A stretch of 63,144 bases of DNA, from positions 1-63,144 of the forward strand of contig JAUIGE010000035.1 of the NCBI GenBank assembly GCA_030430205.1, in the 5' to 3' direction. The position numbers and the translations under genes were made by a program. Every line of letters begins with the position of its first letter. Positions within the stretch are counted from its first letter, which is position 1. This document shows positions 52,435 to 60,816 of this stretch, piece after piece. The notes under the pieces were generated by a model, which was not told where the DNA came from, did not search any database, and worked only from the letters and a program-made list of their open reading frames with translations. This DNA comes from Bacteroidia bacterium. Lineage in GTDB: Bacteria; Bacteroidota; Bacteroidia; J057.

Positions 52435-53747
52435 GTTAAGCTATTTAGGGTTGATTCAAACAAAAATATCGCATACAGGGGAACATTCACAAAGTCATCA
52501 TCCCTCGTGAAATTCCTGGGAGAAAATCTGAATATGTAGGCTGGATTATATTTCTTCGCATAGCTTCGAAGACTTTTCAAAGTTCGACTTGTTCCACTCT
52601 TCACTTCTATTGGATAAATCTGGTTGTTTTGCACCACCACAAAATCAACCTCAGCAGCACTATCTGAAGTCCAATAAAATAAGTCCTGATTTCTCAGGGA
52701 TTTGAACTCTTGTGCAACAAAATTTTCGATGAAAGCGCCATTGTATTCTGTATACAATTGGCTGGGCTGTAGGATCATGTCAGAAGATAATTGGAGCATC
52801 GCGCCCAACAAGCCTGTGTCCAGCAGGTAAATTTTGAATTTGCTGCGATCCGCATAGCCGGAAAGGGGCAGTTTGGGAGTTGAAATTTGCTGCGCAAGGT
52901 GAATCAATCCTGTCTCACGAAGCCATTCAATGCTTTGCTCAAAAGCCGATGCCCGGCCTCCTTTTCTCACATCACTATATTTAAACTTTTTGTTCTCTTT
53001 GGCGAGTTGAACGGGAATGGATTGCCATATCTCGGCGAGTTTGATCGCCTGAGCGGCCTCTGTGTATTTGGAGAAATCTCTCCTGTAAGCCTCCAAAATT
53101 TCATTTTGGATGGTCCTGACGGCTGCAATGTCTTTATTTTTCAAATAATCCGCTAAAACCTCCGGCATACCTCCCAGATACAGATACATTTTCACATGCT
53201 TTAACAACTTCTCATGGAGAATCTCTGGCAAGGGAGAAATCTCAGCAAGATTTTGGAGTGATTCCACCAATAATTCTTCCCCAAATGCTCTCAGGTATTC
53301 CATGAAATTCATGGGGTACAAAGTCATGAAATTGACTTTCCCGACAGGAAAACTGCTGCTTTTCCCCACACTTACCCCCAAGAGGGAACCCGTGGCAATG
53401 ATATGATAATCAGGAGCTTGCTCGTAAAAGTATTTTAAACTTGTGATCGCTTCCGGCACTGTCTGGACTTCATCCAGACAAATCAATGTATCCGAAGGCG
53501 TGATTTTCTTTCCGAGGTATAAGCTGATATTATGGATGAGGTTTTCTGCTGATAGATTTCCTGAAAACAAACTTTTTAAATCGGGATTTTGCTCCAGGTT
53601 GAGGTAAATATATTGCTGGTATTCCTGCTTGCCAAAGCTATTTACGAGATAGGTTTTTCCTACCTGCCTTGCTCCCTGAAGCAGAAGTGGCTTGCGTCGT
53701 TTGTCTGTTTTCCAGGCTAAAAGTTGTTTGTATAATTGACGTTTCAT
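52431..53747 (-). CDS. AAA_14/DUF4143 ATPase with upstream repeat array
   Basis: A 438-aa ATPase of the same family as the gene at 49783, but a separate lineage: Walker A LLLQGARQVGKTYLV, Walker B LICLDEVQTVPE, IATGSLLGVS sensor 1, and a DUF4143 end with LFYWTSDSAAEVDFVVVQNNQIYPIEVKSG, where D, E-x-K are in the order of an active PD-(D/E)XK nuclease. ATG at 53747 is used; TTG at 53762 lies within the first repeat unit of the array upstream (53751-53872), which is likely to control it. Confidence 0.85.
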   Translation of the reverse strand: MKRQLYKQLLAWKTDKRRKPLLLQGARQVGKTYLVNSFGKQEYQQYIYLNLEQNPDLKSLFSGNLSAENLIHNISLYLGKKITPSDTLICLDEVQTVPEAITSLKYFYEQAPDYHIIATGSLLGVSVGKSSSFPVGKVNFMTLYPMNFMEYLRAFGEELLVESLQNLAEISPLPEILHEKLLKHVKMYLYLGGMPEVLADYLKNKDIAAVRTIQNEILEAYRRDFSKYTEAAQAIKLAEIWQSIPVQLAKENKKFKYSDVRKGGRASAFEQSIEWLRETGLIHLAQQISTPKLPLSGYADRSKFKIYLLDTGLLGAMLQLSSDMILQPSQLYTEYNGAFIENFVAQEFKSLRNQDLFYWTSDSAAEVDFVVVQNNQIYPIEVKSGTSRTLKSLRSYAKKYNPAYIFRFSPRNFTRDDDFVNVPLYAIFLFESTLNSLT

Positions 53748-53750
53748 GGC

Positions 53751-53872
53751 AGAATGTAGCAAAAAGTGTCAATTATGTACGAATTTATGTGCCAAAAAGT
53801 GTCATTAGTCGCTATATTTATGTACCAAAAAGTGTCATCCAAAGCCCTTTTTATGTGCCAAAAAGTGTATTC
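53751..53872. repeat. Four-copy array with an exact 33-bp period
   Basis: The core ATGTGCC-AAAAAGTGTCATT (with small changes) recurs with AAAAAG at 53761, 53794, 53827 and 53860, exactly 33 bases apart. The flank TTTATGT is also kept in the last three. The segments between cores are variable, about 10 bases long. The array abuts the ATG of the AAA/DUF4143 gene (53747), on the other strand. It could be phased operators or a repeat-derived leader. The sequence AAAAAGTGTCAATT also occurs once at about 33075. Confidence 0.8.
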
Positions 53873-53990
53873 ACCCAAATAATTTCCCAATCGTTTTCAT
53901 CGAAAAAAACAGCCTAAAGGATTTGTTGCATACCTATTGCATTCGGCAGCAAATAACTAGCGAAACACTTTGATAATCAATCATTTGTAT

Positions 53991-54217
53991 TGAAGTTGTC
54001 TAACGCAAATGGATCGGGGAGCGGATTACGCGACAATACCCTCCCCAGGTCCGAAATCCGCTCCAGAGAGATGTTTTAGCTGCTAACAGCAGTGCTTTTC
54101 AGCGCTTTTCCAAGAAAAGCTGGCGTGGATGGAGCCTGCACTGAACCAGATTCAGTGGCTTGTGCGGGGCTTGTAGCGTAATCCACGCTGAGGTATCAAA
54201 AAAATTAGACAACTTCA
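53991..54217. mobile_element. MITE-like structured element with 13-bp terminal repeats
   Basis: TGAAGTTGTCTAA (53991-54003) and TTAGACAACTTCA (54205-54217) are perfect inverted repeats enclosing 227 bases. No gene is inside, but four strong stems are: GGAGCGGATT/AATCCGCTCC (54018-54064), GCTTTTC-caa-GAAAAGC (54104-54120), CACTGAA-ccaga-TTCAGTG (54139-54157) and GCGTGGAT/ATCCACGC (54123-54188). The layout fits a small non-autonomous transposable element or a structured RNA. It sits just downstream of a broken antitoxin gene. No target duplication was evident. Confidence 0.6.
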
Positions 54218-54258
54218 TTGACTGCATACCGCCGACTATGTACTGCATGCTCCACGAT

Positions 54259-54539
54259 TCATCTCCCCATAAATTCCAGATACCGATTTGCCGCATTTTT
54301 CAATTTTTCATTGGGCTCAGGCGGAGATAGGATGGCTTCAAAAAAGCTTTCCCGGTCTCTTTGGGAAGCAAGGATCGTTTCATGCTCTTCAACAATTTTT
54401 CGCGCTTGTTCCCCTGTTCCTCTACGGAAAAAATCACCAATTCTGTCAGGGTCTTGAACCCGCCCAAATGCGCGACATGCTCAAAGCGCTCTTTTTGCTC
54501 TTTTGTCAGGCGAATAGCTAAGCGTGATATTTCTTTCAT
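54259..54539 (-). pseudogene. Frameshifted DUF1778 antitoxin
   Basis: The first part reads MKEISRLAIRLTKEQKERFE... LVIFSVEEQG in one frame (a ribbon-helix-helix DUF1778 start). In the -1 frame the sequence continues EQARKIVEEHETILASQRDRESFFEAILSPPEPNEKLKNAANRYLEFMGR to a stop at 54259, the usual end of this family. The 281-base span is one base short of 94 codons, and the break lies in a run of four G residues (complement CCCC, near 54411-54414). A one-base deletion explains it. The GNAT toxin normally encoded next is absent. Read alone, the first frame ends at 54300 with 79 aa. Confidence 0.75.
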
Positions 54540-54557
54540 ATCGGTACATATAATTTA

Positions 54558-55568
54558 TTAATCATAAAAATCCGCAAGCGCCTCCAGGGCTTCCCTGTAC
54601 TCAATTCGCGCTACCCAATCCTGCGGCAATGCCGCAAGCCCGGCATAAGCCCCCACAAATGCACCTGCCAGGCAGGCGATAGAATCGGAATCTCCGCCCG
54701 TCACGACAGCGCGTTTCAGGATAGCGACGGCATCGTCCGGACTGAGCAAAAAGCACAAAAGCGCCGTTCCAAAGGCTTCTTCGGCTACCCAGCCCATGCC
54801 GGTAAATACGCAGGGGTCGCTGCCCGGCTCATAAAGAGGCAAAGCCTCTTTCACCCGCTCCAGTTGAGCGAGGACCTCCTCCCATCCATACTGGATAAAA
54901 TCTTCGCCGGAGAATACCGCCGGGCGTTCCCAGACACTTTTGAGGTAAGCCTCATGGTAGATGCTTTTCTGGCTTTTGGCATGCTGAATCAATTGCTCCA
55001 ATAGGGCATCCGGGGCGACTTCCTCCAGGAGCATGGCGATGCAGATGGCGGTGATTTCGGCAGCTGCGAGCGCGGTAGGGTGGCCATGGGTGATGGCTGC
55101 CTGTAGCTGAGCGAGCTGACCGATTTCGGTCCGGGAGATGCCTTTGGCGGCCAGCAGGCCTACGGGCAGCACGCGCATATTGGCGCCGCAGCCTTTGGAA
55201 TGCCGGGCGGTAGCATGGAGCCAGTGCGAGCCTCGCTCCAGTTCTTCGCAGGCCAGCAGGCAGGTCATGCCGGGCGCGCGGTCGTTTTGAGGATCGTTGA
55301 GCCATTCGATGAATGTGCCGGTCAGCGCAGCTGCGATCTGCTCCGGCTGCCAGGCAGCGGGGTAGGATTGCATGAGAGCCTTGCCAACGGCAAGGGACAT
55401 TTGGGTGTCATCGGTTACGATGATGGGCTCGCCGATGGGCGCGTCTGGCCCGTCCGGGGGCCAGTGGTAGAGGATATCGCGAAAGCTTTTAAACTCGGTC
55501 GGGAAACCGTAACCATCGCCAATGGCGGCACCCAGGAGGGCTCCTGCTATTCGGGTTTTGAGGGTCAT
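54558..55568 (-). CDS. ADP-ribosylglycohydrolase family protein
   Basis: A 336-aa protein of the DraG/ARH3 family, which removes ADP-ribose from modified proteins or nucleic acids. Mg-binding motifs are in place: TDDTQM (52-57) and VTGGDSDSIACL near 288, plus GDGYGFPTEF near the start. The chain is complete. It is a single gene, 18 bases from the antitoxin pseudogene. It could counteract an ADP-ribosyltransferase, but none is seen in the window. Confidence 0.9.
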   Translation of the reverse strand: MTLKTRIAGALLGAAIGDGYGFPTEFKSFRDILYHWPPDGPDAPIGEPIIVTDDTQMSLAVGKALMQSYPAAWQPEQIAAALTGTFIEWLNDPQNDRAPGMTCLLACEELERGSHWLHATARHSKGCGANMRVLPVGLLAAKGISRTEIGQLAQLQAAITHGHPTALAAAEITAICIAMLLEEVAPDALLEQLIQHAKSQKSIYHEAYLKSVWERPAVFSGEDFIQYGWEEVLAQLERVKEALPLYEPGSDPCVFTGMGWVAEEAFGTALLCFLLSPDDAVAILKRAVVTGGDSDSIACLAGAFVGAYAGLAALPQDWVARIEYREALEALADFYD

Positions 55569-55644
55569 TTTGTCAAAAATTGAGTCCTAAGTTGGGAATA
55601 ATTTGTCAATACAAAGCATAGGGGGCAGTTTTCTTTTTTCCCCA

Positions 55645-55687
55645 TGATGTATTCAAGATGTAGCGCCTGATGTATGCAAGACGTGGC
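55645..55687. repeat. Two direct repeats upstream of a T9SS gene
   Basis: TGATGTATTCAAGATGTAGC (55645-55664) and TGATGTATGCAAGACGTGGC (55668-55687) are offset by 23 bases, with three mismatches. They lie about 100 bases before the ATG at 55785, spaced roughly two helical turns apart, as expected of a regulator-binding direct repeat. Target regulator unknown. Confidence 0.4.
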
Positions 55688-55784
55688 CCATAACTACCTT
55701 CCTGTGGGCAACTTCTTTACCTTTAGCCATGGATAACCCAACTGATTTCCAGGAAAGGCTTTTCCACTACTACTCAACTTTTTT

Positions 55785-57092
55785 ATGAAAAAACTTCTAT
55801 TTCTATCCCTGTTTTTATGCAGCCTGACAGGCTTTGCCCAAACCCTGAGCCTGCCGATCGACTTCGAGTCGACTACTCAGACCTATACCTTTAATGACTT
55901 CAATGGGGGAGGAGCGACTGTGATCCCCAATCCTCAGTCCAGCGGAATCAATACCAGCGCCCATGTGGCGCAGATGGTGAAAAGCCCGGGCGAAGTCTGG
56001 GGAGGCAGTTTTATGGAACTGAGCAATCCGATTGATTTTGTTGCTGCCCGTTCATTTAAGATAAAGGTGTACGCACCCAGAGCAGGAGCCAGACTTTTGT
56101 TAAAAGTGGAAAACCTGACCGATGGCGCCATTTATCATCAGTTGGAAGATACGGTCACCACAGCCAACAGCTGGGAAGAACTGAGCTTTGATATGCGTTA
56201 TATCAACCTCAACAAGCAGTATTCCAAAATCGTCTTCATCTTCGATATGGATGTCATGGGCGATGGTTCTGCCAACTTCACCTTTTTGTTTGATGACATC
56301 CAGCTGGTCAATGAGGGCCCCTATCTTGACCAGATCGACCTTCCCGTCACTTTTGACGATGCGACGGTAGACTATGGGATGACCGACTTTGGTGGAAACT
56401 ACTCCAGCGTAGTGGCTGATCCTGCCGGTGGCGCCAACAAAGTCGCCATGGCGACCAAGTCTTTGGGAGCTGCTGGCTGGGCCGGCACGACCATTGGCAG
56501 ACCTGTAGGCCTTGCCACAGCGATCCCGCTCAACGCGGCGAACAGCAAAATGAATGTGCGCATTTATGCGCCACGGGCCGGCATCACGATCCGACTGAAA
56601 GTCGAAGATGCGGGCGACCCCACGCGCAGCGTGGAGACGGATGCCATCACCACCCAGGCCCAGGCCTGGGAAACGCTCGAATTTGACTTCAACAACGAAG
56701 CCATGGGCACAGCGGTGCTTAACCCCGCATACAACTTCAATATGGCCTCTATCTTCTTCCATTTTGGAGTAGAAGGCATAAATGCCGGTGCCGATACCGT
56801 CTATTACTTCGACGATGTGAAGTTTGGCCCATCAGGCGTAGGCATCGAAGAGCTGCTGGAGCAGGGTCTGGTGTATTACCCCAACCCTGTCAGGGAGGTG
56901 CTGGCGCTGCGCGCAGATGCCCCTATCGGAACGATTCGCCTGTTTGACCTGATGGGAAAAGAAGTCTTGCAAAGACAGGCTGACAGCGAATATGTCAACA
57001 TGGATGTATCCATGCTTCCAGCTGCCATCTATTGGATGCAGGTCGAGATCAATGGAATCCGTGGCAGCTTCAAGCTGGTGAAGGCTGAATAA
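55785..57092 (+). CDS. Two-domain T9SS-secreted protein
   Basis: A 435-aa secreted protein: signal peptide (LFLSLFLCSLTGFAQ), two homologous jelly-roll-like domains of about 160 residues (IDFESTTQTYTFNDFNGGG / VTFDDATVDYGMTDFGG at the starts; IKVYAPRAGARLLLKVE / VRIYAPRAGITIRLKVE inside; FLFDDIQL / YYFDDVKF at the ends) and a T9SS type A domain (YYPNPVREVLALRADA...PAAIYWMQV). The domains look like carbohydrate-binding modules. Two direct repeats lie in the upstream region. Confidence 0.85.
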   Translation: MKKLLFLSLFLCSLTGFAQTLSLPIDFESTTQTYTFNDFNGGGATVIPNPQSSGINTSAHVAQMVKSPGEVWGGSFMELSNPIDFVAARSFKIKVYAPRAGARLLLKVENLTDGAIYHQLEDTVTTANSWEELSFDMRYINLNKQYSKIVFIFDMDVMGDGSANFTFLFDDIQLVNEGPYLDQIDLPVTFDDATVDYGMTDFGGNYSSVVADPAGGANKVAMATKSLGAAGWAGTTIGRPVGLATAIPLNAANSKMNVRIYAPRAGITIRLKVEDAGDPTRSVETDAITTQAQAWETLEFDFNNEAMGTAVLNPAYNFNMASIFFHFGVEGINAGADTVYYFDDVKFGPSGVGIEELLEQGLVYYPNPVREVLALRADAPIGTIRLFDLMGKEVLQRQADSEYVNMDVSMLPAAIYWMQVEINGIRGSFKLVKAE

Positions 57093-57126
57093 GCCGATTT
57101 TATTTGATCTTCTTAATCGGCTTTTT
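57091..57126. terminator. Bidirectional-type terminator between convergent genes
   Basis: AAGCCGATT (57091-57099) pairs with AATCGGCTT (57115-57123), followed by TTTCTT on the + strand, as expected of a Rho-independent terminator for the T9SS gene. The same stem covers the 3' end of the convergent YitT gene. Confidence 0.55.
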
Positions 57127-58077
57127 CTTAATCATCCCGCCTTTGGCATCTTTGATAGAAGCCATGATGAGAAAAGCGTTTTTGTCGATTTTGTCGATCT
57201 CGGTTTTGAATTTCGACATTTCGAGCCTTGTGATGATGGTATAGATAATTTGTGTCTCCTTGAGCGGTTCTCCCTGTTTGGAATAGCCATTCAAACCCTG
57301 ATAGATGGTGCATGCTCTGCCCAGCTTTTCTGTCAGGGTGTAGCGTATCTGTTCGCTTTCTTCAGAGATAATCGTCACGCCGATATATTCTTCTATACCA
57401 TCAATCACAAAATCAATGGTTTTGGAAGCCGCATAATAGGTCAGAATCGCATATAGGGCGATTTCTACAGAAAGAAGGTAGGATGCCACAAGGAATATCA
57501 GCAGGTTGAAAATCAGGATCACATTACCGACAGTCAGGCTGGACCTTCGGCTGATGAAAATCGCCAATACCTCTGTGCCATCTATGATGGCTCCACCTCG
57601 GATGGCCATGCCGATCCCGAGTCCGAGGAAAAGGCCGCCAAAGGAGGCAACCAAAATCTTGTCATCTGTCATCGCCGGAAAGGGGATCAGATAAACCGCC
57701 AGCGAGAGCAGCACGATGCCGATGATGCTTTTGATGGCAAATTTTTTGCCAATGGCAATATAGGCCAGCATTATAAAGGGCAGGTTGAAGGCGATAATAA
57801 GAATCGAAAGGGAGATTCCGGAAAGCTCTGTCGTGATCAGCGAAATGCCCATCACCCCTCCATCTATGAAGGAGTTGGGGATGAGGAAACCTTTCAGGCC
57901 AAAGGCCGCAGCAAGCACCCCGATCAGCAGGCTTCCTGCATCTCTCAAGCCATGCTCGACCTCTACGGTCAGGTCGTTGACCTGCTTGTTGAGCTGGTAT
58001 TTGCCCGTGGGATTTTTGCTACCTTTCTGCTTGCGCAGTATGCTGTTTACGATAATCTGGTGGAGGAATGGATTCAT
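57100..58077 (-). CDS. YitT-family membrane protein
   Basis: A 325-aa inner-membrane protein of the YitT/DUF161 family: about five to six helices (LIGVLAAAFGLKGFLIPN, SILIIAFNLPFIMLAYIAIG, IIGIVLLSLAVYLIP, VILIFNLLIFLVASYLL) and a C-terminal DUF2179 domain (about 225-300, EEYIGVTIISEESEQIRYTLTEKLGRACTIYQG). The strongly basic tail KKKPIKKIK overlaps the terminator stem. Function in this family is unclear; some members are linked to transport or stress. Confidence 0.88.
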   Translation of the reverse strand: MNPFLHQIIVNSILRKQKGSKNPTGKYQLNKQVNDLTVEVEHGLRDAGSLLIGVLAAAFGLKGFLIPNSFIDGGVMGISLITTELSGISLSILIIAFNLPFIMLAYIAIGKKFAIKSIIGIVLLSLAVYLIPFPAMTDDKILVASFGGLFLGLGIGMAIRGGAIIDGTEVLAIFISRRSSLTVGNVILIFNLLIFLVASYLLSVEIALYAILTYYAASKTIDFVIDGIEEYIGVTIISEESEQIRYTLTEKLGRACTIYQGLNGYSKQGEPLKETQIIYTIITRLEMSKFKTEIDKIDKNAFLIMASIKDAKGGMIKKKPIKKIK

Positions 58078-58486
58078 ATTTCGTTGAGGATAAAAAAGAG
58101 GGTTGTACGAAATTCAGGCGAGACTGATATCGGTAAAGCACCACTTTTTTATCCTTAAACGAAAATTTGTTTGTTGCTTTCTACAGATTGGAACATGCTG
58201 ATCGCTTCCACCAACAAACTCAATAGAAAGAGTGCCAAAACCCGGTTGGAAGTACTTCTATGTTTTCTGGAAAATTGTAACTTCTCCAACAATAATTTCG
58301 AAGCATATCGTGAACGAGATGCGCCATCAAAAACAAATATTCATCCTCTAATATCGGGAAAACTCAACATCCTGGCGAGGAATAGGAAATGATCAGGAAT
58401 AAAATCAGGAATAAATAAATACAGGATAAAAAATCATTTTGTGATCTAATTCAGACCTGGCTATCTTGGTTTAATAATATTTCACA
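58078..58486. other. Intergenic stretch, no gene seen
   Basis: About 400 bases. A 73-codon frame (58171-58392) has no start context or family similarity. The end of the stretch (TTGGTTTAATAATATTTC, about 58466-58483) is AT-rich and could be the promoter of the decayed gene that follows. No repeat was recognised. Confidence 0.4.
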
Positions 58487-58922
58487 ATGAAGTAATACTA
58501 TCTAAGCCTCATACTTTTCCTCCCATTTTTTATTCCCTTGTAGGACAAACCCCATCGACAAGCATTCAGTTGGAGGAAGGTCATGTGCTTTTTTTCTCAA
58601 GTAGCCTGGAGAATAATGATTTGCAGCAGGAAAAAGAGACCTGGATGTGCAGGCCCAGCCTGATGAGAAGCTGGTATTGAGTGCCAGTCCCAGGGCCAAT
58701 ATTGGCAAAAAAGGCGCATGTTACCTGACCTTTGATGAGCACGGCAAATTATCAACAGAAGCGATAGCGCTTGAAAAAGGTCAGCTTCTTTTCAAACAGC
58801 CCCTGGGCTTTTCCAGGATTTACAGGTGGAAAAATCAGCTCTATTTTCACTCGCTCAATTCAGCGGGGGAGTTTATCGTGTATTCAAATAAACAGGAAGT
58901 AGTTATTGAGCGCTATGATTGA
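58487..58922 (+). pseudogene. Decayed exported-protein gene
   Basis: From ATG 58487 a signal-peptide-like segment YYLSLILFLPFFIPL follows, but TAA is codon 3 and TAG comes after IPL. The next frame holds QTPSTSIQLEEGHVLFFSSSLENNDLQQEKE, and a third frame from about 58641 continues DLDVQAQPDEKLVLSAS...GEFIVYSNKQEVVIERYD to a proper stop. Joined, they make a plausible secreted protein of about 145 residues. At least two frameshifts and two stops indicate decay. The 3' frame alone (GTG 58647, 91 aa) could be called a small gene, but it lacks an export signal. Confidence 0.55.
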
Positions 58923-59069
58923 TTAATACATGTCTTGTTTGCAGAATAGGCTTGGGGATTTATCATCCATTTTAGCAAAGCGGCTTATTTAAAAGCAGAA
59001 GAAAGAGCCCGATGTGGACTCTTTCTGTCAATCAATCAATCAATTAGAGCAATAGAATAGGGGCGCGCA

Positions 59070-60032
59070 TCACGGTCCGCATGGATAACTTCTGACTTTA
59101 TAGCCGGGGGTTTTACATGTAATCGGCGTAAATCTAAATATTGAATATTGACCTTCGACATAGCCTATCTGAGCCAGGGAGTGATATTGCGTCACGACAT
59201 TTGCAATAGGCAATGACGTTTGACCTCCGGTATAAAAGGTCATATTGGTAGGCAGACAGGGTTTATTATTGAATATGGCTGCATAGAAGGTAACAGCAGC
59301 CAGGAAGCCGCCCGGATTATCAAAATGGAACCCATACTGTGAGCCATATCTTAGCTCATCAGGACTTGTTACACTGTAGCTAAAATCCCCATCATAGGCA
59401 TTTTTAAAAGCCTGGCCTATGTTGCAGACAAATACATTGCTGTAGTTGTTGGCGGTATTGGTAAACAGGTTGTTCCAATTATTTTGGAGGATAGCAAAAT
59501 TAAAAGAAGTATGTATTACCGGCGGCACCATTTGATAAAGGATGATTTTTGCATTAGGGCTATTGTTTGCGATGAGTGATACAAAGCTGGCAACACCTGC
59601 TGTAAAAGCGTTGGTCCCGCCATTGGCCAAAGCGCCTGAATTTTCCTGCAAAATCACATAATCCCAATTTCCCTGATTGACCAGGTTGAGGGTGCCGCTA
59701 TAACTTAAGTGATTTTGGAGCGTGTACCCGAGTATAGCAGAAGTACTAACCACATCTACATATTGGCTGTTTTCATCAGCCAGTTCTTTAAACATTTTGG
59801 GGATATCCGTGGTGTAATTGTCCGTATAGCTATTTCCAATAAAGAGGATTCTCAAATCCAGTTGGTCCACATCACAGGGGTTATTATCGGGATTTAGGTC
59901 CTCGCTTGTTCGCTCTAGGCCTATGGGGGCATTTGAAATTTCATTTGTGACTTCCTTCAGTTCTTCCTTTTGGCAAGCGCTAAACAAAAGAAGCATGAGT
60001 GGAAAAATAAGAATGAGACTTTTGGTTTTCAT
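59070..60032 (-). CDS. SGNH/GDSL-like hydrolase lipoprotein (DUF4886 type)
   Basis: A 320-aa lipoprotein: lipobox FSAC (Cys20). The GDSL-like opening is ILFIGNSYTDN, in which the Ser is the expected nucleophile; further blocks are DYVILQENSGA, and near the C-terminus YGFHFDNPGGFLAAVTFYAAIF, where Asp/His of the catalytic dyad normally sit. Family members are carbohydrate esterases or similar. Outer-membrane or periplasmic attachment by lipid is likely. Substrate unknown. Confidence 0.78.
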   Translation of the reverse strand: MKTKSLILIFPLMLLLFSACQKEELKEVTNEISNAPIGLERTSEDLNPDNNPCDVDQLDLRILFIGNSYTDNYTTDIPKMFKELADENSQYVDVVSTSAILGYTLQNHLSYSGTLNLVNQGNWDYVILQENSGALANGGTNAFTAGVASFVSLIANNSPNAKIILYQMVPPVIHTSFNFAILQNNWNNLFTNTANNYSNVFVCNIGQAFKNAYDGDFSYSVTSPDELRYGSQYGFHFDNPGGFLAAVTFYAAIFNNKPCLPTNMTFYTGGQTSLPIANVVTQYHSLAQIGYVEGQYSIFRFTPITCKTPGYKVRSYPCGP

Positions 60033-60124
60033 AGGGAATCATTTTTGAAGATTAATAAACTATTTCTTCAAAATTGGCTGGATAAAAAGACAAAAGAATC
60101 ACCTGTTCTAGTAAAAAAAAATCA

Positions 60125-60358
60125 CTAGAAATAGGGAGTTGAACCCATACTAGAAATGGGGAGTACGTTCAAGTTGAATGAAGATTTCGCCTTCAGCAAG
60201 TCCTCAAATTCAAGGTGCACAAGCATTTTGGTCAGAAAATAATTCGCATCTTCATCCGTCTCCAGGATGGGTTCAGGAGAGCCATTTCGCCTCATAAAAC
60301 GCTGCATAAGGGGAATTCCTGTGCCTCTGCCTTCGGTTAGGGGGATTGTTAAGGCCAT
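60125..60358 (-). pseudogene. Internally deleted partial copy of the AlbA_2 ATPase gene
   Basis: The 77-residue frame from ATG 60358 starts MALTIP, matching the MALAIN start of the 520-aa gene at 60817. It then jumps to LTEGRGTGIPLMQRFMRRNGSPEPILETDEDANYFLTKMLVHLEFEDLL, nearly identical to residues from about 375 onward of that gene. The intervening 370 or so residues are missing. The DNA upstream also carries a matching leader (GGGATTTATCCTCAGGTGTG at 60426 and at about 62450). It is a duplication that lost its middle. An in-frame upstream extension to 60487 exists but has no family match. Confidence 0.78.
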
Positions 60359-60455
60359 TTTTTGATGGGGTAAGGCTTTTGGATTGAGGAATAAATATCG
60401 CAAAAAAAGGAGATGGGGAGAAGGGGATTTATCCTCAGGTGTGGATAAGGTTTCA

Positions 60456-60743
60456 TTACCCCAAAAAGTGCTTATCATTGTTTTCAAATTCCCCGATGAA
60501 TGATTGGGTTACTCTTTTACAAAAAGCATAATCTCTTCTCATCGTTTTGGCTAATTGTCTAATGAAAAGTGCGGTTTCCTCATCTTGAAGGATTTTGTCA
60601 AAAATCTGATTGAGGTTGTTCCCCAATTCTGCTGACAAACCACTTATTTGCTTCACCCTTCTCCCCAAGGCTTGCGCTCCATATACTATTTGGTCAAAAT
60701 TTTTCCGCTTCGAATAAATCGGGATATACGCCTGAAAATTCAT
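60456..60743 (-). CDS. Small helical protein, function unknown
   Basis: A 95-aa protein, mostly helical by composition (RVKQISGLSAELGNNLNQIFDKILQDEETALFIRQLAKTMRRDYAFCKRV). It starts 73 bases downstream of the AlbA_2 gene on the same strand. A 7-base stem, CTATTTT-cgattc-AAAATAG, overlaps the start region (about 60745-60764). No known family recognised; it could be a chance frame in a decayed region. Confidence 0.4.
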   Translation of the reverse strand: MNFQAYIPIYSKRKNFDQIVYGAQALGRRVKQISGLSAELGNNLNQIFDKILQDEETALFIRQLAKTMRRDYAFCKRVTQSFIGEFENNDKHFLG

Positions 60744-60816
60744 CTATTTTCGATTCAAAATAGCTTTGAACAATCAAACCAATATCTCCGACATGCTCGT
60801 GCCAGCGGTGAAATAT

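Noticed and set aside
53751-53872. CRISPR array
   Set aside because: Only four units with about 10 variable bases each, far shorter than real spacers, and no cas gene in the window.
53669-53917. An 82-codon rightward frame over the 33-bp array (YVPKSV repeats)
   Set aside because: The peptide repeat is only the translation of the DNA array, and the frame overlaps the ATPase gene; no start context.
58171-58392. A 73-codon frame before the decayed gene
   Set aside because: No plausible start context, no domain, low complexity; nothing supports coding.
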